A stretch of DNA of 64,000 bases. Source: CAVVFX01 sp963747535. Its GTDB lineage: Bacteria; Acidobacteriota; Terriglobia; Bryobacterales; Bryobacteraceae. This document shows, piece after piece, positions 53,262 through 63,200 of this stretch (position 1 is its first letter; each line of letters begins with the position of its first letter). A program made the position numbers and the translations under genes. The notes under the pieces are model-generated. The model was given only the letters and a program-made list of their open reading frames with translations. It did no database searches and was not told the origin of the DNA. The stretch is taken from NCBI GenBank assembly GCA_963747535.1, contig CAVVFX010000017.1, forward strand, positions 124,001 through 188,000, given 5' to 3'.

Positions 53262-53639
53262 TCACTCGCTGCGTTTTCCTCCGTTACCGTCGGGTTCAGC
53301 GCGAAGCAGTAGCTGGTTCATCTCGCAGATCTGCTCAATCGCCGACTTCAGTTTTTGATAGTTCGCCAGACAACGCTTCACATGAGCGACCTGGTCCCTA
53401 CGGAGGCTAATCTGGCGCGTACGCCCACCGGGATAGCCGACAGCGAGAACCCATACGGGATGTCCTTCGCCACGGTCGCATTTAGGACAGCCTGTACGGT
53501 GACGGATGATTCGCTCGAGCAGAGAGCCGCGGAGGACGTCTCTGGCGTCGGGAAGACGCGCGGCGAGTCGATCGCGCTTGCGGGCAGCAGCGTTATATTT
53601 CACTATTAATAGTGAAACATAAAATGAAACAGAATGCAA
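53262..53639 (-). CDS. DUF6788-type small zinc-ribbon-like protein
   Basis: This 125-residue basic protein has the pattern ARLPDARDVLRGSLLERI, then RTGCPKCDRGEGHP, GGRTRQISL and a long C-terminal helix with QICEMNQLLL. This matches DUF6788 proteins, which carry a short CxxC knuckle and are often found beside mobile elements. No transposase is seen here. The start is uncertain because the first 20 residues lie in an AT-rich stretch without homology. The gene sits in a repeat-rich, pseudogene-rich region, which supports a mobile origin. Confidence 0.65.
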   Translation of the reverse strand: MHSVSFYVSLLIVKYNAAARKRDRLAARLPDARDVLRGSLLERIIRHRTGCPKCDRGEGHPVWVLAVGYPGGRTRQISLRRDQVAHVKRCLANYQKLKSAIEQICEMNQLLLRAEPDGNGGKRSE

Positions 53640-53686
53640 TACAAATGTTCAGAAACTTTTAGGGAGATTAGGAGACCCTCCGCGAT

Positions 53687-53814
53687 CCTCTGCGGCTCGG
53701 CGTCTCCGCGGTGGAGTTCAGGCTTCCCGCGTCAGATAAGTAGGAGTTTTCGGAGGCAAGCAGTCCGGCAATGGGGTGATCTGTGGATTACCGCAGAGGC
53801 GCCGAGCCGCAGAG
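53687..53814. repeat. Inverted repeat pair of about 25 bases
   Basis: The sequence at 53687-53712, containing CTGCGGCTCGGCGTCTCCGCGG, recurs inverted at 53790-53814 with two mismatches. About 77 bases separate the arms. There is no gene between them. The GAGCCGCAGAG-type sequence resembles a dispersed repeat family of bacterial intergenic regions. Confidence 0.65.
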
Positions 53815-53949
53815 AAACCCGCGGAGGAGGTCGTTGTCCAGGGACCTCTGAAATGACAACAGACGAAACCTGGACGTTCCCGCAGCAGGCCGGCACGACG
53901 CTCAATGCGAACAAAAGAGTTAGCCCTACAATTTTGCGCCGAAAGTAGT

Positions 53950-54906
53950 CTAGGAACTGCCAATCAGAATGCCGGTGAAGAACACTAGAACGCCTCCCAA
54001 GCCGACCTGCAACACCGCTGGGAGCGTCGGCGTCTCCATGTAGCGGTGACGGATCCAGGAGATGACGCCCAATTCAACGATGACCACCAACACGGCGGCG
54101 GTCATGGCCAACCGGAAATCGCCAATCAGGAACGGCAAGGTGTGCCCGATTCCGCCGAGTGCGGTCATGACGCCGCAAATGAGCCCGCGCACCCAGGGAA
54201 GGCCGCGGCCCGTAAGGCTGCCGTCATCCGAAAGCGCTTCCGCAAATCCCATGCTGATACCAGCCCCGAGGGATGCGGCGAGTCCGACCACGAAAGCGTC
54301 CCAACTATTACGAGTAGCGAAGGCCGCCGCGAATACTGGCGCGAGAGTGGACACGGACCCGTCCATGAGGCCCGCCAAACCAGGCTGGACAATCCGCAAG
54401 ACGAACAAGCGCCGCTCCGCTTCGTCCTCGTGTCCTTTGACATCGGGGAGCAACTTATCTTTTTCGAGGGCTTCGGCCCGGCTCTCATGAGAACGCTCCT
54501 CTTGCGCGAGGTCGTCGAGCAACTGCCGGACGTGGACGTCCTGGGCTCTAGCAGCTGCCCGTTCATAGAAATTGCGGGTCTCCACCTCCATGGCGCTGGC
54601 CTGGTTGCGAACAGCGTCCAGACCTAGGGGCCGCACGAGCCAGATCGGCTTTCTTCTGACGAACCCTCGTACGTCTTGACGGCGGAGGAGCGGTATGTGT
54701 TCGCCGAATTTCTCGCGGAAGAGATCCATGAGCCGGCGGCGGTGGGTGGATTCCTCAGCGCGCATACCATCGAAGATAGCTGCTGACGCTGGAAAGTCCT
54801 GGTGGAGACCCTCGGCGAAATCCGCATAGACCCGCTCATCTTCTTCTTCGAGAGAAATAGCAAGTGCCAGGACCTCTCTTTCGGTGAGACTATCGAATGT
54901 CCGCAT
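53950..54906 (-). CDS. mbfA: MbfA-type ferritin-like / VIT1 fusion
   Basis: This 318-residue protein joins a rubrerythrin/ferritin-like four-helix domain to a CCC1/VIT1 membrane domain. The first domain (about 1-160) has the glutamate signatures LEEEDERVYADF, EESTHRRRL, MEVETRNFYERA and AQEERSHE. The second (about 170-318) has a LAGLMDGSVSTLAPVFAAAFA opening and four to five helices. Known MbfA proteins export iron and protect against peroxide, the ferritin domain sensing or oxidising cytoplasmic iron. In alphaproteobacteria the gene is under Irr control; no regulator is adjacent here. Confidence 0.9.
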   Translation of the reverse strand: MRTFDSLTEREVLALAISLEEEDERVYADFAEGLHQDFPASAAIFDGMRAEESTHRRRLMDLFREKFGEHIPLLRRQDVRGFVRRKPIWLVRPLGLDAVRNQASAMEVETRNFYERAAARAQDVHVRQLLDDLAQEERSHESRAEALEKDKLLPDVKGHEDEAERRLFVLRIVQPGLAGLMDGSVSTLAPVFAAAFATRNSWDAFVVGLAASLGAGISMGFAEALSDDGSLTGRGLPWVRGLICGVMTALGGIGHTLPFLIGDFRLAMTAAVLVVIVELGVISWIRHRYMETPTLPAVLQVGLGGVLVFFTGILIGSS

Positions 54907-55230
54907 ATGTTTGATGATGCGTGAATTGAACGGGAGGTAGCAGAAACTCGTGTGAATTGTGCCTGGTGACTCCTGGCTGAATCAATGTCATGCTCGTGGC
55001 GCGCAGAAACATAGGGCGGTATTGCCGATCCGGAAACGCCGGTTGGCGCTCGCGGCATTGGCGAACCTCCTGTGGGCGGCGGTTGCGCGTCGATGCTGAA
55101 TGCTCTCTCCGACGCGCTCGGCGATGAGATCTTCCGTCGCGCGCCGTCAACCTCGACACGATTCTAACCTCGCTTGAGCCGGACGCCCCATGCAGCATCC
55201 GCTCATGGCGCATATCTGAATGGAGACTCT
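54907..55230. other. Intergenic stretch, no gene recognised
   Basis: These 324 bases lie between the divergent mbfA gene and a truncated FAD-subunit gene. The frames present have no family features. It probably holds the mbfA promoter. Confidence 0.4.
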
Positions 55231-55400
55231 ATGACCGTAATAAGAGGCGTAATGCCCGCTTTCGATTTGTTACAGCCGGGCTCGATCGCGGAAGCTCAGC
55301 ACCTGCTCGAACAGCACGGGACAGACGCGTGGGTAATGGCGGGAGGGCTCAGTCGCTGGCGGATAGGATCAAGGGGAATGGCAAATCGGGCGTGTCGGTA
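55231..55400 (+). pseudogene. Xanthine-dehydrogenase-type FAD subunit, 5' relic
   Basis: A GGAG site and ATG 55231 open a frame reading MPAFDLLQPGSIAEAQHLL and then AWVMAGGL. This is the first part of the FAD-binding subunit of molybdopterin dehydrogenases. A two-base shift then restores SLADRIKG, the expected continuation, but the match soon fades and only about 60 of about 300 codons exist. The large and iron-sulfur subunit genes are not in the window. This is a truncated, frameshifted remnant. Confidence 0.65.
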
Positions 55401-55415
55401 GCCGGACCAATCTTA

Positions 55416-56834
55416 TTAAATCTCTGGAAGCAGCGCGCCAGTCACGGCTCTTATCCTTCGATTTCGAGCTAAATAAGTCCGTAGCCCGGTCGCGAGCGTC
55501 GTCTGCGATTCTGTCGTAGCGTAAATTTCGACACTCTGTTCCAAGTGCTGAAAGGAATTGTTGAAGTTATCTCGCACCTCCGCCGGCTTGCCCTCGAGCT
55601 GGTTTGCGATACCTTCAAGTACCCGGGCAAACTCTTCGTCGAATTCCCGCTGCGCCGCATGTATGGGATCGGGTAAATCAAAACCAGGGAGCCGCATGCG
55701 ATAATTCCACGTTGAAATGTGTAGTACAAAAAGAACCCTCAATTGCGGCTGCCATCGGCGGATTTGGTCCCGAAGTGCGAGATTCCGTTCCCGCGAGGGC
55801 CCAAATTCGAATAGAACCTGGTCAGCCCGCGCCCTTACGTTTTCGAAGCCTTTTTCGATCGCGTCGCGAAGAGAATAACCTCGCTCGATTGCAGTTCGCA
55901 CGCTTTCGGAAATGGGCTCCCTCGCAAATTGAGCCATCAGCCGAAGCGTCGAGATGAAACCTGTTTTCATCGCCACCGCTGCGGGTACGCCCCAGAGTCG
56001 GTCGAAAACCAGCCACATCATGAACAGGCCGAGCAGTATCCCAGCGACACGGTCCCGTGCCGGCGTCAGCGAAGTCTGAATGGTGAATTCCTGGAGGTTC
56101 ACGAAATTATACGCGAAGGCAACCTGGATTCCGAAGTAAGAAAGACGCGGCGTACAGGTTACCAACCACGCGGCAGCGATCGTCACCACGATAAACCAAG
56201 CGGTGAATCCGGCGATCGAATCAATATACGGCAGAACGTATAACTGCGACGCCACTCCTATGAGACCCCCGGCAGCGGCCCCTGTTAACAGCAGAGCCTG
56301 TTTTTGACGGGCTGCACCGGCCGTCGTCAACGCGGTCAAAAAGCATGTAATGACTGCCGTGCTGATGCCGGGTCAGTCGATGAGATTGTACGTAAGATAG
56401 CAGAGACTCGCTGCGAGGCAGCCTTTCAAAGCAAATCGCAGGTGCTCCGGATTTGACAGCGCATCCGGAACCAGAAGCCTCGAGGCTTGCTCTTTCCTTG
56501 ATTGTTGCAGTTCGTATGCGCTGAGCGATTGGTGGGCGGTAAGCATCTCGCCAATCAGCGACACAGTGATTTCCATTCTCTCGAGCAGCAGAGCGGAATC
56601 CGAGGACAAAGGGCTCTCATTTAACGGAATCGGCTGCGGGGTTGTGCCGTTCAGCAGATCAGCGCGGATGCGTCATATCTTGACAGCGAGAGCCTGATCG
56701 CGTTCCCGATCGGACACATTGCCAGGTCTCAGTTCCATTGCAAGATTGATCAGATTTCCTACCAATCCCATGACGGCTCCCATCTGCTCACGGTGCCTCT
56801 CATCAGGAAGAAAGCCGCCATGCGTTCCGCCCTC
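55416..56834 (-). pseudogene. FUSC/MdtO-type transporter with two in-frame stops
   Basis: One continuous minus-strand frame codes for the C-terminal two thirds of a fusaric-acid-resistance-type inner-membrane protein. The second membrane block is LTTAGAARQKQALLLTGAAAGGLIG to YFGIQVAFAYNFVNLQEF, followed by a long cytoplasmic tail. TGA at 56375 interrupts YNLID-PGISTAVITC, where Trp is expected. A second TGA at 56675 interrupts AVKI-RIRADLLNG. The first membrane block is absent upstream. Two nonsense codons and a missing N-terminus make it a pseudogene; partial products from internal starts are unlikely to work. Confidence 0.75.
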
Positions 56835-57273
56835 CTAGGCGAACAGTATTTATTTTAGGCTGGAGGCTGCCCAGCAAAACTATTCCGGGACTGCCGGCAC
56901 GGTTCTCTGTTCTTGTCGCCGCCTCACGAGGATATTCGATTCCGAAGCTCAAGTAATTCGCTTCGCCAAGCCGGCCCTTCGGACGCAATTCTCGCCGGCC
57001 ACTTACCGGGCGGCCGGCCACCCGGAGAGAGCTCCGTAAAGACGAGGATTACTCGTCGGACCGGATCTCTATCGGGCGATCAGCACCGCAATCTGACCGG
57101 GTGCCTGGATGACGGTGCGCACATTCGTAGGGTGTCAGACATCCGCAATCCGGGATAGCAACTATTTACTTGGCCAACTCCCTTTAAGCCAATTTTCAGA
57201 TAGCGCTGATACTTTGTACTCTGCCTGCGACGCGCGGGCTAACGCCGACAGGAAGATCCAACTAAGGGGCATC
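56835..57273. other. Intergenic stretch, no gene recognised
   Basis: About 440 bases lie between the decayed transporter and tolC. Part may be the degraded 5' end of the transporter. The frame open into tolC from 57109 shows no coding resemblance. A promoter for the RND operon should lie near 57170-57250 but I cannot pick it out. Confidence 0.4.
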
Positions 57274-58683
57274 ATGTTAAAGGGCATCATGCGTCATTAC
57301 AAACCGTACACCCGGAACGTAGGAGTCAGCGCCTGCGGTCTGACATTCGCGCTGATCGTTTCCGCTTCGCCGAGCCTTGCGCAGACCGCCGACTTCTCGC
57401 TGCTCAAGCAACCCGGCGCGGCGCAGCAACCGCCCGCGACACTCACTCTGAAAGACGCGCTGGCGCTGGCGGAGAAAAACGATCCCGGGTTGCTCGCGGC
57501 AGCCAGCGATGCAGCCACCGCCCGAGAGGATCGCATGCAGGCGCGCGCGGCGTTATACCCCTCCCTCTCAGGAAGGTCGGAATACCTCGGCACAGAAGGC
57601 AACGGCAAACTGGCCGAAAGCCGATTCGTTACCAATGACGGCGTCCACGTCTACCGCGATTGGGCCATTGTCCATCAGGACCTCTCGCCCGGTACGTTGA
57701 AGCGGGTTGCCGTCCAGCGCGCATCCGCAGCCGAAGCGCTCGCTCGGGCGAAAATAGAGATCGCGCGGCGGGGCCTTTCGGCCACGGTCACGAAAGCCTA
57801 TTATGCCCTCATCGTCGCTCAGCGCAAGTACGCCACGGCTCAGCAGGCTCTCGACCAGGCACAGCGCTTTCTCACCATCAGCCAGGACCTTGAACGCGGC
57901 AGGGAAGTGGCCCACAGCGATGTGGTTAAATCGGAGCTCCAGGAAAACGCTCAAGAACAGGCCCTCCAGGAAGCCAAACTCGGCATGGAAAGCGCTCGTC
58001 TGGATCTGGCCGTGTTGTTGTACCGCAGCTTTGACGAAAATTTTTCCGTCGTCGATGACCTCGACATCGCACCCGCACTGCCTCCGCTTCCCGACGTGGA
58101 GACCATGGCCAGCCGCGAGAATCCTACACTCGGCGCAGCCATGGAAGCGCTACGCGGCGCAAGCCTCGATGTCACGATCGCACGCCAGGCTTACCTCCCG
58201 ACTCTCACCGTGGATGCAGTCTATGGTATTGAAGCCAACGCCTTCGCGCTGCGAAGCACAGTTGCCTCCAACAAGGAAGCCGGTCAATTGCCGAACCTCG
58301 GCTACTTTATCACGGCGAGTCTGAACATTCCAGTTTGGGATTGGGGCGTGCGACGCAGCAAGGTGCGTCAAGCCGAGTTCAAACATGAAGAGGCCGCCGT
58401 GGAACTGAGCGCCGCGCAGCGCACTCTCGTCAGAAATCTACGCGGCTTGTTTAACGAGTCGCAAACCGCTCGACAGCAGCTCGATCTGCTGCGGCGTGCA
58501 GTCGACATGAGTTCCGAGAGCTTGCGCTTGAATACCCTCCGCTATCAGGCGGGTGAAGCTACCATACTGGAATTGGTGGACGCCCAAACCGCGCTCATCC
58601 AGGCCCGCAACGCGTACGATGACGGTATGGTGCGCTATCGCGTCGCTATCGGCAATCTTCAAACCCTCACCGGGACCTTCTGA
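57274..58683 (+). CDS. tolC: TolC-family outer-membrane efflux protein
   Basis: This outer-membrane channel of about 469 residues starts at ATG 57274 (ATG 57289 is equally placed). It has a signal peptide (to about 38) and two OEP halves with TLTLKDALALAEKNDP at the start. Long periplasmic helices follow, such as AYYALIVAQRKYATAQQALDQAQ and, near the end, TLRYQAGEATILELVDAQTALIQARNAY. This is the channel of a tripartite RND pump, and the adaptor and pump genes follow directly. Confidence 0.9.
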   Translation: MLKGIMRHYKPYTRNVGVSACGLTFALIVSASPSLAQTADFSLLKQPGAAQQPPATLTLKDALALAEKNDPGLLAAASDAATAREDRMQARAALYPSLSGRSEYLGTEGNGKLAESRFVTNDGVHVYRDWAIVHQDLSPGTLKRVAVQRASAAEALARAKIEIARRGLSATVTKAYYALIVAQRKYATAQQALDQAQRFLTISQDLERGREVAHSDVVKSELQENAQEQALQEAKLGMESARLDLAVLLYRSFDENFSVVDDLDIAPALPPLPDVETMASRENPTLGAAMEALRGASLDVTIARQAYLPTLTVDAVYGIEANAFALRSTVASNKEAGQLPNLGYFITASLNIPVWDWGVRRSKVRQAEFKHEEAAVELSAAQRTLVRNLRGLFNESQTARQQLDLLRRAVDMSSESLRLNTLRYQAGEATILELVDAQTALIQARNAYDDGMVRYRVAIGNLQTLTGTF

Positions 58684-58686
58684 ACC

Positions 58687-60270
58687 ATGCCTTATCGCTC
58701 AACAGTGCCGAGTCTTGTGGGGCGGGCAATCATGCCTGCGGCCGGCTTTCAGCCGGCCGGGCCGCCTCTCCAGAAACTGCTCGGTTTGCTCCACAATTGT
58801 GGGGCGGACGCCCTCGTCCGCAAGCGACCCCCAGGTCGCCAGAACCTCGCCAGTTTCAGACCCCTTTGGATCGCGCCGTTGCGGCGTGCTCGTGCGGCTG
58901 AAAGGCGGCTGCAGCCAGGATTGGCTGCCCCACTGAGGCAGTCCTGGCGCAATGTTCTCTTCGCCGCTGGTGTCCTTCTTTTGCTGGGGGCTTGCAGTAA
59001 ACCTCAGGAAACGGCAAAGGCGCCCGCTCCGGTGCAGGTCACCGCCGTGACACAAGCCACTATCCGGCGTATCGTCAGCGGCGATGGAGCGCTCTTTCCT
59101 CTCGATCAGACCAGCATCATGCCCAAAACCGCAGCTCCGGTACAAAAGTTCTACGTGAACCGCGGCGATCACGTCAAGCAAGGACAACTGCTCGCCGTGC
59201 TGGAAAATCGCGATCTCATCGCTGCTGCCGCGGAGAGCAAAGGGGCGGTCGAACAGGCCGAATCCAATCTTCGCGCCACAGAGGGCGCCACCGTTCCCGA
59301 GTCGGTCGTCAAGGCACAGATCGATGTTGAAACAGCCCGTGAGGCGCGGGATAGCGCCAGGAAAGTCCTGGAAAGCCGCCAGCAGTTGTTCAAGCAAGGC
59401 GCGCTGGCTGGCCGACAGGTAGATGAATCCCAGGTTGCGTATTCTCAGGCCGACGGCCAGTACCGCGCCGCGGAAGAGCACCTGAAAACGCTGCAGTCTG
59501 TTTCCAAAGAAGAACAGATCAGGGGTGTCGCCGCACAGGTACTGTCTGCCAAGGCGCACCTCGATTCCCAGGAGATACAGGTCTCTTATTCACGCATCCT
59601 GAGTCCAATCTCGGGTGTTGTTGCCGACCGCCCGATCAATGCCGGAGAGATGGCCAACCCCGGCTCGCCACTGCTCACGGTGATGAATATCTCGCGTGTG
59701 ATTGCGCGCGTCGAGATTCCTCAAGCCGAAGCCTCCGCAGTCAAAGTGGGCCAGACCGCTGCGCTCACGCAACCGGACAGCAAAGAAGAGGTCGAGGGTA
59801 AGGTCACCGTAGTGAGCCCCGCCGCCGATGCCAACACTACCACCGTTCAAGTGTGGATCCAAATCGACAATCCCGGCGAGCGCCTCAAGCCAGGAACCGC
59901 GATGCACGCCGCGATCGCGACCGAGGTCTATAAAGCTGCTACGGTCGTGCCTGTCGCCGCAATTCTTCCGGGAGAGGAAGGCGGCACGGCCGTTCTCACT
60001 GTCTCCGCCGACTCGATCGCTCACAAGCGCGCCGTGACGTTAGGCGTTCGCGAAGGCAATCAGGTGCAGATTCTGAGTGGCGCCAACCCCGGCGAAGAGG
60101 TCGTCGTAGTAGGGGGCATGGGCCTGGATGACAAGACCAAGGTCAAAGTGGTAACCACCGCCGTCGAGGAATCAGACGACGATGAAAACCCTGACGAGCC
60201 CGCCGAAAAGCCCGACGCAAGCAAGAAAGGCGCCCCGAACAAAGACCAGGCGAAACCGCAAGGAAAATGA
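58687..60270 (+). CDS. RND efflux periplasmic adaptor (membrane fusion protein)
   Basis: The frame opens at ATG 58687, three bases after the tolC stop. Its first 78 codons are repeat-derived. A lipoprotein signal with lipobox LLGAC follows, so the working start is probably TTG 58921, giving 449 residues. The mature part has a beta-barrel/lipoyl segment (VQKFYVNRGDHVKQGQLLAVLENRDL), a long coiled-coil hairpin (about 180-270 of the long form), the second lipoyl half (ISGVVADRPINAGEMANPGSPLL) and an acidic Lys-rich tail. It bridges the RND pump to TolC. Confidence 0.88.
   Translation: MPYRSTVPSLVGRAIMPAAGFQPAGPPLQKLLGLLHNCGADALVRKRPPGRQNLASFRPLWIAPLRRARAAERRLQPGLAAPLRQSWRNVLFAAGVLLLLGACSKPQETAKAPAPVQVTAVTQATIRRIVSGDGALFPLDQTSIMPKTAAPVQKFYVNRGDHVKQGQLLAVLENRDLIAAAAESKGAVEQAESNLRATEGATVPESVVKAQIDVETAREARDSARKVLESRQQLFKQGALAGRQVDESQVAYSQADGQYRAAEEHLKTLQSVSKEEQIRGVAAQVLSAKAHLDSQEIQVSYSRILSPISGVVADRPINAGEMANPGSPLLTVMNISRVIARVEIPQAEASAVKVGQTAALTQPDSKEEVEGKVTVVSPAADANTTTVQVWIQIDNPGERLKPGTAMHAAIATEVYKAATVVPVAAILPGEEGGTAVLTVSADSIAHKRAVTLGVREGNQVQILSGANPGEEVVVVGGMGLDDKTKVKVVTTAVEESDDDENPDEPAEKPDASKKGAPNKDQAKPQGK
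58735..58840. repeat. Dispersed repeat inserted in the RND adaptor 5' region
   Basis: A CCGGC-TTTCA-GCCGG hairpin (near 58741-58760) is followed by CTCCAGAAACTG, shared with the copy near 4080. The 42-base unit at 58799-58840 is the inverse of 7729-7770. The repeat sits between the tolC stop and the adaptor's lipoprotein signal, and is open in the adaptor frame. Confidence 0.65.
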
Positions 60271-63200
60271 GCGAGCTTTCCACTGTTCCGCCGATCACCG
60301 AAGGCACCGAAACACCGCACTGGACCGCGCGCCATGGCAAGCCGATCATATTTGTCATCCTGACACTGGTCGCCGTGGGCAGCTATCTCGCCGTATCCAT
60401 CCCCGTCGCGGTCTTCCCGAGTACCGATTTTCCGCGCATTGTGGTGGGCGCCGACGTGGGCGTCTATCCCATCGAGCAGATGCTGGTGACGGTCACGCAA
60501 CCCCTGGAAGAGGCCGTCAACACCGTGCCCGGGTTGGATCACGTAACTTCGACTACCAGCCGGGGAAGTGCGGAGATCGACTTGTTTTTCGATTGGAATG
60601 TCGACATGTACCAGACGCTGGAGTTGGTGAACGCGGCGCTGGCGCGGGTCCAGCCCACATTGCCGGCTAACGCCAAGGTTACGGCAAATCGCCTCACCTT
60701 CGCCGCCTTTCCGATCCTCGGCTACAGCATGACGTCCCAGGCGATTCCGCAGACTACGCTGTGGGAGCTCGCGAACTATACCATCAAGCCACGCCTGAAC
60801 CGCGCCGCCGGCGTTTCCTCCGTGGTGGTGCAGGGCGGCCAGGTGCCGGAGTTCAACATCCAGCCGGATCCCGCCAAGATGATCCTGGCCGGCGTCACCG
60901 TGCCAAATATCCTGGACGCCATCAGCCGCAGCAATATGATCGATTCGCCCGGCCTGATCGAAACCAACCACCAGTTGGTGCTCACTCTGATGAGCGGGCA
61001 GGCGCGGAACATTGGCGACATCGGGGACATCGTCATCAAGACTACACCCGCCGGCGCGACCGTGCACATCAACGACATCGGCACCGTAAACAATTCGGTG
61101 ATGCCCGTCTACACGGTGGTGACAGCCAATGGCAAGCCCGCTGTTCTGCTCAACATCTACCGGCAACCGGCCAGCAATACCGTAGACGTGGCCAACGCGG
61201 TTCATAGCGAAATCGCGAATCTGGCGAAGGATATCCCTCCCGGCGTTGACATTCGTCCCTTCTACGATCAGTCGGAGTTGGTGACGGATTCGATCAAAAG
61301 CGTTCGGGACGCCATTCTGCTCGGGTTGATTCTCGCATCCCTCATCATGGTTCTATTCTTGCGGGACTGGGGCACGTCTTTGGTGGCCGGCCTGGTGATT
61401 CCCGCCACCATTGGCGTCACCTTCATCGCGCTCCGTATCATGGGCCAGAGCTTTAACCTGATGACGCTGGGTGGCCTGGCGGCAGCCGTCGGCCTGGTGA
61501 TCGATGACGCGATCGTGGTGGTGGAGAATATCGTCATGCATCGCGATTTAGGTCAATCGCGTGCGGAAGCCATCCGGCGGGCGATACGCGAAATTCGCGT
61601 TCCCCTGGTGGGATCTACGATTACTCCCATCGTTGTATTTCTGCCCATCATCTCCATCACCGGCGTAACGGGAGTCTTCTTCCGCGCGCTGGCTGTCACC
61701 GTTGGGATGGCGCTGCTCACCTCGCTCGCGCTGGCCCTCACCTGGACTCCAACGCTCAGCCATTATTTCCTCCGAAATAGAAAGGCCGACGGCTCGGCAC
61801 CCGCCAGACACGAAAGTGTCCCGTCCTGGCTCATGCGCGCTTACGAGCGAACACTCCGCTTCACGCTGGAACATCCGTTTGCGCTGGTGGTTTTCACCGT
61901 TCTGCTGATCGGCGGCGCCTATCTCTGCTACACCCACACGGGTTCGGATCTGCTACCCGCCATGGACGAAGGCGGGTTTATCGTCGACTACACCATGCCT
62001 CCCGGATCTTCCCTCCGCGAGACGAATCGGGTGATCAGCCATGTGGAAAAGATCCTGCGCGAAACGCCCGAAGTCGCAACCACGGCGCGGCGTACGGGTC
62101 TGCAACTCGGCTTAGCCGCCGTTACGGAAGCGAACCAGGGCGATATTAGCGTAAAGCTGAAGCCGATGGCGCCGTTCTTCTCCAGGCTCTTCGGTGGTAA
62201 GGCAGGTCCGAACGAGCGTGCGCGGACCGGAGAGGAGGTGATCGCCGACGTGCGCGCCAAGATCACTGCAGCTGAGCCGGTCCTCGATGTCGAGTTTCCC
62301 CAGCTCCTGCAGGACATGATCGGCGATCTCACCAGCGCGCCCCAACCGGTGGTGATCAAGCTCTTTTCCGAGGACCCTGACCTACTGCGGCATTGGGCGC
62401 CGGTGGAAGCCAGTGCCATCCAGAAAATTCCCGGCGTGGTCGACGTGGAGGATGGGATCGACAACAGCACCAGCGGGACCGCCGTAACGTTCAATATTGA
62501 CCCCATGGTGACTGCGCGCGCTGGTTTCACACCCCAGGAAGTGGAGCTGGATGCGAGTGCCATGTTGCAGGGCGAGCCGGCCACCCCGCCGGTGGTTCTG
62601 AACGCTCGATCCTATACTATTCGTGTGCAGTTCCCTCCGTCCGCCCGGCGCACCCTGGACAGCATGCGCAACACGCTGATCGTCAGTGGAACCGGCAAAA
62701 CCGCGACGATTGGCTCGCTCACCACCCTTACCGAAACTCCGGGGCAGACTGAAATCATTCGGGAGAACCTGCAACGATGCGTGAACGTCACCGGACGCTT
62801 CGAGAACATCAACCTTGGTGATGGTATGGCCCAGGTCCAGAAAGCCGTCGCGGAATCGAACCTTCCTCCCAGCATCCGGGTACAGTACGGAGGCCAGTAT
62901 GCCGAACAGCAGAAATCCTTCCACGATCTGGTATTTGTGCTCGCCCTGGCGATCGTCCTGGTCTTCATGGTTTTGCTGTTCGAATTCGGCGAGTTCGGCG
63001 CACCGGTCGCGGTGCTGTCGTCTGCGCTGCTCTCCACTTGCGGCGTCTTCCTGGCGCTTCTGATCACTCGCACCACCTTCAACCTGTCTTCCTTCATGGG
63101 TCTGATTATGGTGGTCGGTATCGTGGCCAAAAATGGAATTCTGCTGCTGGATGCCGACCAGAGATTCCGCACCGAGGGGGTTTCCCCCGAGGAAAGTATG

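Noticed and set aside
55416..56834. Recoding of UGA as Trp or selenocysteine in the FUSC gene
   Set aside because: Many genes in the window end in UGA, no SECIS-like structure or selenium gene is seen, and the gene also lacks its N-terminus; decay is simpler.
57109..57273. A 55-residue N-terminal extension of tolC
   Set aside because: It would precede a clear signal peptide, lacks a ribosome site, and has non-coding character; starts at 57274 or 57289 fit better.
60060..61205. A 381-codon open frame antisense to the RND adaptor and pump genes
   Set aside because: It is opposite strongly conserved coding sequence, is rich in Arg, His and Gly as expected of a GC-rich shadow frame, and has no domain features.
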